Counted from the stretch's first letter, positions 6,214 to 13,849 are shown. The stretch is 14,203 bases of DNA from Balneolales bacterium (GCA_007131625.1 SLQC01000075.1:1-14203); one strand, 5' to 3'. The notes: generated from the letters alone by a model not told the origin. A program made the numbers and translations.

Positions 6214-7497
6214 ATGGCTATAATTGAAGATATCATTGCACGGCAGATTTTTGATTCCAGAGGTAATCCAACTGTTGAGGTCGATGTCATTCTTGAAGAC
6301 GGTACAATGGGGCGTGCAGCCGTACCGTCAGGGGCGTCCACCGGCGAACATGAGGCGGTTGAGTTACGCGATGGCGGCGATGCCTACATGGGCAAAGGTG
6401 TGCTCAAAGCGGTTGAAAATGTTAACGGATCAATTGCAGACGAGTTGATCGGATACAATGTTTTCAATCAGGTGGATATCGACAGTTTGCTACTGGAACT
6501 TGACGGTACTGAAAATAAATCCAAACTGGGTGCCAACGCCTTGTTGGGTGTCTCACTCTCGGTTGCGGATGCCGCATCCAACGCCCTGAATATTCCTTTC
6601 TGGCGATATGTTGGTGGTGTAAATGCCAAAGTGCTGCCGGTTCCGATGATGAATATCATTAACGGAGGATCCCATGCAGACAACAACGTCGATCTGCAGG
6701 AATTCATGATCATGCCTTCCGGAGCCGAATCCTTTTCACACGCCCTCAGAATGGGTGGCGAAGTGTTCCACAACTTGAAAAAAGTACTCACCGATATGGG
6801 CTACGCCACTACTGTAGGAGATGAAGGCGGTTTTGCTCCAAATCTTAAGAGCAATGAAGAGGCCGTCGAGGTTATCCTTAAAGCTGTTGAGAAAGCAGGT
6901 TACAATCCCGGTGAAGATATTCTGCTGGCGCTCGATCCGGCTTCAGCTGAATTTTACAACGCCGAATCTGGACTCTATGAGTTCAAATGGAGCGATGGTT
7001 CGAAAAAGAACGCGGACGACATGGTGGAATTCTGGAGCAACTGGGTAGACAAGTACCCCATCATCTCCATTGAAGATGCCATGGATGAAAATGATTGGGA
7101 TGCCTGGAAAAAATTGACCGATGCGATCGGTGATAAAGTGCAGCTTGTCGGAGATGACTTGTTTGTTACCAACTCTATTCGTCTTGCCAAAGGTATCGAA
7201 CAGGGTGTGGCAAACTCAATTCTGATCAAGGTTAACCAGATTGGAACCCTCACTGAAACTCTCGATACTATCGAATTGGCGCATAAAAACGCATATACCG
7301 CGGTTGTTTCCCATCGCTCCGGTGAAACCGAAGACACAACCATCGCCGACCTCGCCGTGGCAACCAACGCCGGCCAGATCAAAACCGGATCCATGAGTCG
7401 GACCGATCGTCTGGCAAAATACAATCAGTTGATCCGTATTGAAGAGCAACTGGGCGATTGTGCCGAATACCACGGCCGGGATACTTTCAACGTATAA
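6214..7497 (+). CDS. eno: Enolase (phosphopyruvate hydratase)
   Basis: Enolase interconverts 2-phosphoglycerate and phosphoenolpyruvate in glycolysis and gluconeogenesis. The 427-residue length is standard. All active-site features are present: PSGASTGEHEA loop (38-48), GGSHADN with H154, GDEGGFAPN (202-210) with the catalytic E204, and metal ligands D241 (ALDPAS), E287 (SIEDA) and D314 (VGDD). The catalytic base K339 sits in ILIKVNQIGT, and the SHRSGETED loop (366-374) and the C-terminal SRTDRLAKYNQLIRIEEQL (395-413) are also present. It has its own leader region and two terminator-like hairpins after it, so it is probably a single-gene transcript. Smooth codon use and a clean frame point to a highly expressed housekeeping gene. 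Confidence 0.98.
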   Translation: MAIIEDIIARQIFDSRGNPTVEVDVILEDGTMGRAAVPSGASTGEHEAVELRDGGDAYMGKGVLKAVENVNGSIADELIGYNVFNQVDIDSLLLELDGTENKSKLGANALLGVSLSVADAASNALNIPFWRYVGGVNAKVLPVPMMNIINGGSHADNNVDLQEFMIMPSGAESFSHALRMGGEVFHNLKKVLTDMGYATTVGDEGGFAPNLKSNEEAVEVILKAVEKAGYNPGEDILLALDPASAEFYNAESGLYEFKWSDGSKKNADDMVEFWSNWVDKYPIISIEDAMDENDWDAWKKLTDAIGDKVQLVGDDLFVTNSIRLAKGIEQGVANSILIKVNQIGTLTETLDTIELAHKNAYTAVVSHRSGETEDTTIADLAVATNAGQIKTGSMSRTDRLAKYNQLIRIEEQLGDCAEYHGRDTFNV

Positions 7498-7524
7498 GAC
7501 CCGCCACATTCCTGCATTTATATG

Positions 7525-7570
7525 AATACGGGCAACCTTTTGTAATTACGGTTGTCCGTGTTTCATTATT
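7525..7570 (+). terminator. Terminator-like hairpin after eno (first)
   Basis: AATACGGGCAACC (7525-7537) pairs with GGTTGTCCGTGTT (7550-7562), about 13 bp with two G-T wobbles and a 12-base loop. It is followed by TTCATTATTC, moderately T-rich. It lies 28 bases after the eno stop codon. Confidence 0.6.
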
Positions 7571-7583
7571 CATCATACTTATT

Positions 7584-7620
7584 AAGCAGATGGCATTTCG
7601 CTTACGATCTGCTTTTATTA
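7584..7620 (+). terminator. Terminator-like hairpin after eno (second)
   Basis: AAGCAGAT (7584-7591) pairs perfectly with ATCTGCTT (7607-7614), followed by TTATTATATTTATT. It is a classical intrinsic-terminator layout and a back-up to the hairpin at 7525. Confidence 0.65.
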
Positions 7621-7635
7621 TATTTATTGAGATAT

Positions 7636-7647
7636 TTCAAATTTGAA
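7636..7647. promoter_or_regulatory. 12-base palindrome before the RRM gene
   Basis: TTCAAATTTGAA is a perfect palindrome 58 bases before the RRM gene start, after the eno terminators. It is placed where an operator or promoter would be, but nothing identifies a binding protein. Confidence 0.25.
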
Positions 7648-7705
7648 TATTGCCCATTTGCCGCAACTTACTAACTGATCCGAACAAACCTAGTAAACAT
7701 GAATT

Positions 7706-8089
7706 ATGAATATATATGTAGGAAACCTGGCCTGGAAAACCAAGCGTAAGGAATTGAAAGAATTGTTTGAGAACTTCGGGGAAGTGACCAATGCTTTCAT
7801 CGTTCGCGATAAGGATACCCGTCGGTCCCGTGGATTCGGTTTTGTTGAAATGTCGGAAGATGATGAAGCGCAGGTTGCCATCGAAAAACTGAATAATACT
7901 GTTTTTCTGGAACGCACAATCATCGTAAACGAAGCTCGCCCGAAAGATGAGGTATACCAGGATGATGAATCGGAATATGAAGAGGAACCATCGGGCGATG
8001 CATTGGATGGTGCTTCGGATTCAACTGAGGAGTCTACGGAAGATCCGTCCGGCAGCAAGATCGAAGAAAGTGATATGCGGAACAACTGA
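7706..8089 (+). CDS. RRM-domain RNA-binding protein with acidic tail
   Basis: This 127-residue protein carries one RNA-recognition motif. RNP2 is IYVGNL (residues 3-8) and RNP1 is RGFGFVEM (42-49), within the usual beta-alpha-beta-beta-alpha-beta layout ending at about residue 78. The aromatic residues of both RNP motifs are intact, so single-stranded RNA binding is expected. Residues 81-124 form a low-complexity tail rich in Glu, Asp and Ser. Bacterial one-RRM proteins more often have short or glycine/arginine-rich tails, so the acidic tail is notable. It is probably a monocistronic gene between the eno terminators and recF. Homologues in cyanobacteria and Bacteroidota are often linked to cold or post-transcriptional regulation; the role here is not shown. 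Confidence 0.9.
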   Translation: MNIYVGNLAWKTKRKELKELFENFGEVTNAFIVRDKDTRRSRGFGFVEMSEDDEAQVAIEKLNNTVFLERTIIVNEARPKDEVYQDDESEYEEEPSGDALDGASDSTEESTEDPSGSKIEESDMRNN

Positions 8090-8199
8090 CCGCTTTATCC
8101 ATATTTTCAAAGCTGTTAACCGGTTATTCCTGTTAGCTTGGTGAAACTTGGCCAATCCGGTTTGGAATCCGGTCTTTAGATCTACAGGTATCCGACCAG
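8090..8199. promoter_or_regulatory. Repeat-rich gap before recF
   Basis: This 110-base gap contains the perfect palindrome TAACCGGTTA (8117-8126). It also has two direct copies of AATCCGGT (8154-8161 and 8166-8173), the first within a near-palindrome CCAATCCGGTTTGG (8152-8165). TTATCCATA at 8095-8103 differs by one base from a DnaA box. It probably holds the recF promoter, but I cannot place it. Confidence 0.3.
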
Positions 8200-9330
8200 A
8201 TGATAAACACCTCGCTCTCGCTGACAAATTTTCGAAATCATCATCAAACCGATACAGTTTGGGGAGAGCATGTAAATATCATCACGGGTCCCAATGGAGC
8301 CGGCAAGACAAACCTTCTCGATGCGATTCATTATCTCTGCATGGGCCGAAGTTTTTCGAGCAATTCCGACCAATATGTTGTCAGGCTGGGTGAACGGTCG
8401 TTTCTGGTGAAGGGTATGTTTCAGGGAACGATTAGAAGCAGCTTTGAGGTCGCCTGCTCCTATCAGCGTGGAGAGGGCAAGCGGCTCATGGTAAATGAAA
8501 GCCCGCTCGAGCGTCATGCGGAGTTGATAGGACTGGTACCGGTGGTACTGGTTTCGCCGGAGGACAAAAAACTGACAGGGGAGGGCCCGGCTGAACGCCG
8601 ATCTTTTATCGATGCCCTGATCTCTCAGACCTCTCCGGTTTATCTGAATGACCTTATACGGTACCGGAAGATAATCAGGCAGAGGAACAGGCTGCTCACG
8701 GATTTACATCACTATCCGCATCAGCTGGATGATATGCTGGAGCCGTGGGACCGACAGTTGACTGAAACAGGCAGCCGCATTGTTATGAAGCGCAATATAG
8801 TGATTCGGCAATTTCAGTCGTGGCTGGAAAAAGCGCATGAGCAGTTGACCGGTACGGAGTTGAAGCCGACCATGACGTATAAATCCATCGGGGAAAATGA
8901 CACCTCTGAAGAGAGAATTCGGGAGTCTTATACCTTCCAGCTAAGGGCGTCTTCGGTCAAGGAGCGTGAAAGGCAGCAGACAATTACAGGTCCGCACCGG
9001 GACGATCTGATTTTTTTTCTGAATGATATGGAACTTCGTAAATTTGGATCACAAGGACAACATCGTATTTTTGCATTAGCTTTAAAAATAGCACAATTAT
9101 ATTACTACCGTGATGTACTGGAAGATCTCCCTGTTTTTTTACTGGATGATGTTTTCGGCGATCTGGATCCTCACAAAACTGAAATTGTAATGAATATGTT
9201 ATTGAAGCATCCCGGACAATCTTTTATTACTGCGGCACATCCCGACAAGATCTCGGGGTTAACCGGAGGCGACAGCGATCGCGTTTCCAATTACCGGGTA
9301 TCGGGAGGCAAACTGGAACAGGTAAGGTGA
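8200..9330 (+). CDS. recF: DNA replication and repair protein RecF
   Basis: RecF is an SMC-like ATPase that, with RecO and RecR, loads RecA at single-strand gaps. The 376 residues start MINTSLSLTNFRNHHQT, the standard N-terminal strand and NFRN motif. Walker A is GPNGAGKTN (30-38), and the conserved RRSFID is at 133-138. TITGPHRDDL (261-270), the ABC-type signature FGSQGQHRIFALALKIAQ (282-299), and Walker B with D-loop FLLDDVFGDLDPHKT (313-327) follow. Length is normal. The stop is only 4 bases before the DciA-like gene, so these two form an operon. Unlike the textbook order, neither dnaN nor gyrB is adjacent. Confidence 0.97.
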   Translation: MINTSLSLTNFRNHHQTDTVWGEHVNIITGPNGAGKTNLLDAIHYLCMGRSFSSNSDQYVVRLGERSFLVKGMFQGTIRSSFEVACSYQRGEGKRLMVNESPLERHAELIGLVPVVLVSPEDKKLTGEGPAERRSFIDALISQTSPVYLNDLIRYRKIIRQRNRLLTDLHHYPHQLDDMLEPWDRQLTETGSRIVMKRNIVIRQFQSWLEKAHEQLTGTELKPTMTYKSIGENDTSEERIRESYTFQLRASSVKERERQQTITGPHRDDLIFFLNDMELRKFGSQGQHRIFALALKIAQLYYYRDVLEDLPVFLLDDVFGDLDPHKTEIVMNMLLKHPGQSFITAAHPDKISGLTGGDSDRVSNYRVSGGKLEQVR

Positions 9331-9334
9331 TCCC

Positions 9335-9634
9335 ATGGCATACCGAAGAAAGCAACCCCGCATGCTTAATGAGCTGGTGGATGAATTTATTCAGGATTAT
9401 CCCCACCGGGTTGCCATGAAACGAGGTATGATTCTTGCTTTATGGCCGGAGACGATAGGTTCGGCAATCAGGGAGCAGGTGCGTGATCTCAAGTTTCAGG
9501 GGAATCGGCTGATTCTGTATGTGTCGGACCCATCATGGCGTCATGAAATTCATATGCAGCGGCATAAAATTGCGAAGCAGCTGAATAATGCTGTGAAAGA
9601 GGAGATCATACAGGATATTATGATAAAAACGTAA
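9335..9634 (+). CDS. DciA-like protein (DUF721), probable helicase operator
   Basis: This is a 99-residue basic protein. The pattern LNELVDEFIQDYPHRVAMKRGMILALWPETIGSAIREQV...LKFQGNRLILYVSDPSWRHEIHMQRHKIAKQLNNAV is that of the DUF721/DciA family: the W-x-x-x-x-G core, a strand of the type 'gnrLilyVsdpsWrhEi', and a final helix. In bacteria without DnaC or DnaI, DciA interacts with the replicative helicase DnaB and helps it load. The gene is 4 bases after recF, the common placement for this family. The assignment comes from pattern and context. The protein is short, consisting essentially of the core domain. Confidence 0.85.
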   Translation: MAYRRKQPRMLNELVDEFIQDYPHRVAMKRGMILALWPETIGSAIREQVRDLKFQGNRLILYVSDPSWRHEIHMQRHKIAKQLNNAVKEEIIQDIMIKT

Positions 9635-9643
9635 TCGTTTTAA

Positions 9644-9692
9644 TAATTTTGTATGTAACATATGAAGGCGAATCACTTCACACTTGAAGCCT
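9644..9692 (+). promoter_or_regulatory. Possible promoter and leader hairpin before the YbbR gene
   Basis: TAATTTTG (9644-9651) exactly matches the Bacteroidota -7 element TAnnTTTG, but no TTG is seen at the right distance upstream. Downstream, AGGC (9666-9669) and TTCA (9677-9680) pair with TGAA (9685-9688) and GCCT (9689-9692) in a bulged hairpin. Either may be chance. Confidence 0.3.
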
Positions 9693-9709
9693 GATTAAAT
9701 GACACGCTA

Positions 9710-10699
9710 ATGGCAAATAAAATCACATCCAACAACTGGTTTACCCGTCTGTTCCGGCCAACAGAGATAGAAACGACGTATATGCACAAAGGAGAGATAT
9801 TTGTCGTTTTTCTGATCGCTTATCTGTTAGCCCTGGCATTGTGGATTCTTGTTAATATGGGGCGAGATTATAACCTGACCTTGAATGTGCCATTACGGAT
9901 TATCGGACCGGCTGAAGATATGGTATTTGCAGAACAACCTCCGGAGAATGCCCGGATTGGGGTCAGTGGGGAAGGGTGGAACTTGTTTTCGCTTTACCGT
10001 AATCCACCGGTGATCACCGTGCCCTATGACGATGGAGTGGTGATTATCTCGGAGATTATTAAAGAACACATGGTCGCTTATCCTGATCTGACGATTCAGG
10101 AGATATATCCGACCTATATATCCGTGGAAATGGTGCCGAAAGTCAGTAAAAAGGTGCCGGTCTCTCCCGACCTTGAAGTGGAGCTCATGTCTCAGTACGA
10201 AATTATGGGCGATATTCGGGTGAGGCCCGACAGTGTTACGCTTACCGGCTCTGAGAAGGTATTGGATACGATTCAGAGCTGGCCGACGGAGCTATTGCGA
10301 TTGCGGAATGTACAGGGCCGGGTCGATCAGAAGGTGCACCTGGCCGAATCACGGCATAATATCAGCCTGGACACTTCTGTAGTACAAGTTTCGTTTGATG
10401 TGACCGAATTTACCGAAGGTGAGATCCGGGTTAATGTGAGAGTCTCGAATGTTCCGGACAGGCATGAAATCCGGTTAAACCCTTCCGTCATTACAGTCAG
10501 ATATGATGTACCTATCGAGTTTTACAGTGATGCCCAGGAGATTGTGCCGTATGAAGCTATCGTGGAATATGACGAGATCGTCCGGGATACCACCGGTTTT
10601 GTAGTGCCGACGGTACGGGCGACTACCGATGAACTGAATCTCCGGCTTCGCAATTTCCAGCCGAGAAGAATCTCTTATTTTAAAGTGATTGGTGAGTAA
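9710..10699 (+). CDS. YbbR/CdaR-like membrane-anchored protein
   Basis: This 329-residue protein has a short basic cytoplasmic start, one transmembrane helix at about residues 30-49 (IFVVFLIAYLLALALWILVN), then an extracytoplasmic chain of beta-rich repeats. The unit 'K.VPV...L......Y.......V.PDSVTLTGSEKVLDTI..W.TE.L.L.NV' (about 144-215) is the YbbR repeat. A preceding segment (about 55-135) and a following one (about 220-325) look like further, more diverged repeats. In Firmicutes the family (CdaR) binds and controls the c-di-AMP cyclase CdaA, and the genes are normally adjacent. Here no cyclase gene is next to it, so the target is unknown. It follows dciA by 75 bases and converges on ispH, with 22 bases between stops and no visible terminator. 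Confidence 0.8.
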   Translation: MANKITSNNWFTRLFRPTEIETTYMHKGEIFVVFLIAYLLALALWILVNMGRDYNLTLNVPLRIIGPAEDMVFAEQPPENARIGVSGEGWNLFSLYRNPPVITVPYDDGVVIISEIIKEHMVAYPDLTIQEIYPTYISVEMVPKVSKKVPVSPDLEVELMSQYEIMGDIRVRPDSVTLTGSEKVLDTIQSWPTELLRLRNVQGRVDQKVHLAESRHNISLDTSVVQVSFDVTEFTEGEIRVNVRVSNVPDRHEIRLNPSVITVRYDVPIEFYSDAQEIVPYEAIVEYDEIVRDTTGFVVPTVRATTDELNLRLRNFQPRRISYFKVIGE

Positions 10700-10721
10700 A
10701 AGGCGAGTCGATTAACGGGAT

Positions 10722-11978
10722 TCACGGTTCTGAAGCGGCTTTGTCCGCTTGTCTCCGGAACGGCTTCAGCACCTCCTCGATCGGGTGGCACCCTTCAAAC
10801 CAGTTAGCGATCTTCAGCAGGACCTCATCAACCAGCGCGTCCGGGCACGAAGCTCCTGAAGTTATTGCAATGGTCATGGGTTCCGCCGCTTTGGGTATCC
10901 AGTTGCTGGTTTGATGTACTTTCCCGTCCCACTGGTTGAAATGGCGAATTTCATGGCGGGATGTAATTTCGGATGCGTCCCGTATGTGATAGGTCGGATA
11001 GCGTTCTTCCAGCAATTCGACCAGATGCATGGTGTTGGATGAGTTGTAACCGCCTACGACAATAGCCATATCGGCCCGCTCATCCAGCAATGCGTAAGTG
11101 GCCGACTGATTCTCGTTTGTTGCATAGCAGAGTGTGTCGGAAGTATCGGCGAAATGCATCTCCACTTCGGCATCACCGTATTTTTCGATCACTGCATTTC
11201 TGAGAATCTCCATCACTTGACGTGTCTCGGTGGCAAGCATCGTTGTCTGATTGATCACACCGAAACGTTGCAAGTCTGCATGCGCGTCGAATCCGTCGGT
11301 GCTCTTCATCCCGAAATAGATGTCGAAGTCCGTGACCGGGCGTTTTTCCAGTAAGATATCGGCCAGAATTTGCGCTTCTTCCGGGTTGAGCACCACTACA
11401 CATGGGGCTTCTTTGGCACTGTGGGAAAAGGTGGCGCGTGTTTCCTCATGCAGGTGTTTTCCATGGATTACCAATGCGTGTCCTTTTTTACCGAGCTGCC
11501 GACCGCGATTCCACACCTTGATCACAAACGGACAGGTGGTGTCATATTGATAAGGTTTGATGCCCTGCCGCTCTAATCTTTCCTGAATTTCCACTGTGGT
11601 GCCGAATGCCGGCACGATGACAATATCATCCGGTGTGAGGCTCTCCATGGGGATGTGTTCGGTGCCATCGGTTTCGAACAGAAAACGGACGCCGCGCTTT
11701 TCGAGATCCCTGTTGACCGTCGGGTTGTGGATCATCTCGCTGAGAAGATAGATGTTCTTATCTGGATGTTGTTCGACTGTCCGGTATGCGATGTCAATGG
11801 CGTTTTCAACACCGTAACAGAATCCGAAATGGCGTGGAATAAGAAATCTGACCGGACCCAGATCAAGCACGGAGGGACTTCGATCCTTTTTTCTGGGATC
11901 CAGTATCTGTCGTGCATTTTTAACGGTTTTAATGATGTCGGACTGATATAGATCCGGTATGAGAAAATCTTTCGTCAT
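10722..11978 (-). CDS. ispH: 4-hydroxy-3-methylbut-2-enyl diphosphate reductase (long, plant/cyanobacterial type)
   Basis: IspH is the [4Fe-4S] enzyme that makes IPP and DMAPP in the last step of the MEP isoprenoid pathway. The cluster ligands are C54 (FGFCYGV), C149 (DTTCPFV) and C284 (DTLCYAT). The active-site loop is HGKHLHEETRAT (172-183), the HEET form seen in plants and cyanobacteria, with E178/E179 replacing the enterobacterial HPEVEG. INQTT (242-246), GYNSSN (310-315) and SGASCPD (374-380) supply substrate contacts. At 418 residues it is about 100 longer than the E. coli enzyme, with an N-terminal extension of about 40 residues and insertions typical of the long class. SGASCPD has a cysteine (C378) where E. 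coli has alanine. The ATG at 11978 is preceded by a tandem copy of the start region. Confidence 0.96.
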   Translation of the reverse strand: MTKDFLIPDLYQSDIIKTVKNARQILDPRKKDRSPSVLDLGPVRFLIPRHFGFCYGVENAIDIAYRTVEQHPDKNIYLLSEMIHNPTVNRDLEKRGVRFLFETDGTEHIPMESLTPDDIVIVPAFGTTVEIQERLERQGIKPYQYDTTCPFVIKVWNRGRQLGKKGHALVIHGKHLHEETRATFSHSAKEAPCVVVLNPEEAQILADILLEKRPVTDFDIYFGMKSTDGFDAHADLQRFGVINQTTMLATETRQVMEILRNAVIEKYGDAEVEMHFADTSDTLCYATNENQSATYALLDERADMAIVVGGYNSSNTMHLVELLEERYPTYHIRDASEITSRHEIRHFNQWDGKVHQTSNWIPKAAEPMTIAITSGASCPDALVDEVLLKIANWFEGCHPIEEVLKPFRRQADKAASEP

Positions 11979-12023
11979 AATTCGTTAGTCCGAAATAAAA
12001 AAATCTTTCGTCACAGTTTGTTA
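11952..12023 (-). repeat. 36-bp tandem duplication over the ispH start
   Basis: Two adjacent 36-base units (minus strand 12023-11988 and 11987-11952) match at 28 of 36 positions. Both contain the core TGACGAAAGATTTT. The second unit carries the real ispH ATG and first nine codons. The first carries GTG in the same position and the same frame. Seven of the eight differences are transitions. Confidence 0.9.
11985..12014 (-). other. Upstream mini reading frame mimicking the IspH N-terminus
   Basis: On the minus strand GTG at 12014 opens MTKDFFISD and stops at TAA (11987-11985). IspH itself begins MTKDFLIPD 6 bases after that stop, in the same frame. It arises from the 36-bp duplication. It might be a decaying old start or a translated leader that feeds ribosomes to ispH; neither is shown. 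Confidence 0.4.
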
Positions 12024-12052
12024 AACGGTTTCAGTTTTGTGCTGTTTTCCGG

Positions 12053-12089
12053 AGAACCGGGTTCTTTGTGATATTTCGGTTGAAAATAT
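12053..12089. promoter_or_regulatory. Inverted repeats upstream of ispH
   Basis: The gap between ettA and ispH holds AGAACC/GGTTCT around a single base (12053-12065) and ATATTT/AAATAT arms (12071-12076 and 12084-12089). They lie 75-111 bases upstream of the ispH start, where a promoter or operator would be. No clear ettA terminator is seen. Confidence 0.25.
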
Positions 12090-12121
12090 GCAGTTTGGGG
12101 ACCTTTTTTGTACGGCCCTGC

Positions 12122-13795
12122 TTAATCTCTCTTCAGTTTTTTATACTGAATACGTTTGGGCTGATCATCGATGCCCAGCACGTCACGGCGGTATTCCTGA
12201 TATTGCCGGTAATTGCCCTCAAACCAGCGAACCTGACTGTCACCTTCAAAAGACAGTATGTGAGTGGCGATACGGTCAAGGAACCAACGGTCGTGAGAGA
12301 TTACAACGACACATCCGGCAAAGTTCAGTAACGCTTCTTCCAGGGCTCTCAGTGTCTGGACATCCAAATCGTTTGTAGGTTCGTCCAGCAGCAGCAAATT
12401 GGCCTCTTCCCGAAGCGTTTTGGCAAGATGGACCCGGTTCCGCTCTCCGCCGGAAAGCTGGCTTGTCTTTTTTTGCTGGTCGCCACCACTGAAATTGAAC
12501 CGGGCTACGTAGGTGCGGGAGTTGATCTCTTTGGATCCGAGTGTGATGGTATCGTGGCCTCCGGAAATTTCCTCCCAGATCGATTTTTGAGGATTAAGCG
12601 GACGCCCCTGATCGGCATACCCGATTCTCACCGTTTCGCCGACGTCAAAGGTACCGGTGTCGGGCTGCTCCTGACCGGTTATCATGCGGAATAGTGTTGT
12701 TTTTCCTGCGCCGTTTGGACCGATCACCCCGACAATACCGCCCGCAGGCAGATCAAATTCAAGATTCTCAAATAACAGCCGGTCGTCAAAACCTTTGGAA
12801 ACATCCTTCGCACGTATCACTTTGTCACCAAGACGGGGCCCCGGCGGGATGTAGATTTCCAGTTCTTCCCGTTTCTTTTCCTGCTCCTTTACAGACAACA
12901 AATCCTCATACGCAGTAATTCGTGCCTTGCTCTTGGTCTGCCGGCCTTTGGGGTTGGCTCGGATCCATTCTATCTCCTGGTCGATAGTCCGCTGCAGGCG
13001 CGTGTTTTTACGATCTTCCACATCGAGCCGCTTGCGTTTTTGATCAAGCCATCCCGAGTAGTTACCCTCATAGGGAATGCCCTCGCCGTGATCCAGCTCC
13101 AGGATCCATCCTGCTACATTGTCGAGAAAGTATCGGTCATGAGTGATCGCAATGACGGTGCCCTCGTATCGCTCCAGGTGCTGCTCCAGCCAACCGACGG
13201 AGTCTGCATCGAGATGGTTGGTCGGTTCGTCGAGCAACAGCACGTCGGGTTCCTGCAGCAGCAGCCGGCAGAGCGTAACTCGTCGACGCTCACCGCCGGA
13301 CAGGACCTTGATGGGTGTGTCTTCCGGCGGGCACCGCAGCGCTTGCATCGCCATCTGTAACTTGCTGTCGAGATCCCATGCGTTTTTCTGTTCGATCCGT
13401 TCCTGCAAAGTGGTTTGCCGGGCGATCAGTTTGTCAAAGTCGGCATCCGGCTCGCTGAATTTCTCGCTGATCGCCTCGTACTCTTTCACCAGATCCACCA
13501 ACTCCTGGACCCCCTGCTCTACGATATCCTTGACGGTTTTATCAGGTTCGAGTTCGGGTTCCTGAGGCAGGTGTCCAAATGTGATACCGGATTTGGAGGT
13601 TACCTCGCCCTCATAGTTGTCCTCAAGACCGGCGATTATACGGAGCACGGTACTTTTTCCCGATCCGTTGGCACCGATAATTCCAATTTTAGCTCCGTAG
13701 AAAAAGGAGAGGTATATGTCTTTCAGTACACGCTGATTGGGTCCGTAGGTTTTACCCACGCCCATCATGGAAAAAATTATCTTTTGATCGCTCAA
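12122..13795 (-). CDS. ettA: ABC-F ATPase, energy-dependent translational throttle EttA
   Basis: EttA is a cytoplasmic ABC-F protein that binds the ribosomal E site and tunes the first elongation step to the ATP/ADP ratio. The 557 residues contain two ABC domains and no membrane segment. Domain 1 has Walker A GANGSGKS (41-48), signature LSGGERRRV (165-173) and Walker B LLLDEPTNHLD (186-196). Domain 2 has GPNGAGKT (359-366), LSGGERNRV (447-455) and LLLLDEPTNDLD (467-478). The linker 245-325 is charged and helical, ending IPPGPRLGDKVI as in the EttA subfamily. Near full-length agreement with the E. coli pattern (GNYSGWLDQK, GRFNF-like ARFNFSGGDQ, PKRIQYKKLKR) favours EttA over Uup or antibiotic-resistance ABC-Fs. 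The start is a TTG at 13795; the next Met codons are residues 10 and 11. smc lies 54 bases upstream. Confidence 0.95.
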   Translation of the reverse strand: MSDQKIIFSMMGVGKTYGPNQRVLKDIYLSFFYGAKIGIIGANGSGKSTVLRIIAGLEDNYEGEVTSKSGITFGHLPQEPELEPDKTVKDIVEQGVQELVDLVKEYEAISEKFSEPDADFDKLIARQTTLQERIEQKNAWDLDSKLQMAMQALRCPPEDTPIKVLSGGERRRVTLCRLLLQEPDVLLLDEPTNHLDADSVGWLEQHLERYEGTVIAITHDRYFLDNVAGWILELDHGEGIPYEGNYSGWLDQKRKRLDVEDRKNTRLQRTIDQEIEWIRANPKGRQTKSKARITAYEDLLSVKEQEKKREELEIYIPPGPRLGDKVIRAKDVSKGFDDRLLFENLEFDLPAGGIVGVIGPNGAGKTTLFRMITGQEQPDTGTFDVGETVRIGYADQGRPLNPQKSIWEEISGGHDTITLGSKEINSRTYVARFNFSGGDQQKKTSQLSGGERNRVHLAKTLREEANLLLLDEPTNDLDVQTLRALEEALLNFAGCVVVISHDRWFLDRIATHILSFEGDSQVRWFEGNYRQYQEYRRDVLGIDDQPKRIQYKKLKRD

Positions 13796-13849
13796 AGCTA
13801 AAATGTTATTTATGGGTTGAGGGGAATTCGAAAAAATCGGGGTCGAATC

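Noticed and set aside
11655..11951. Plus-strand frames antisense to ispH and, further right, to ettA
   Set aside because: Both host genes are intact with full motif sets, and the antisense translations have no family features.
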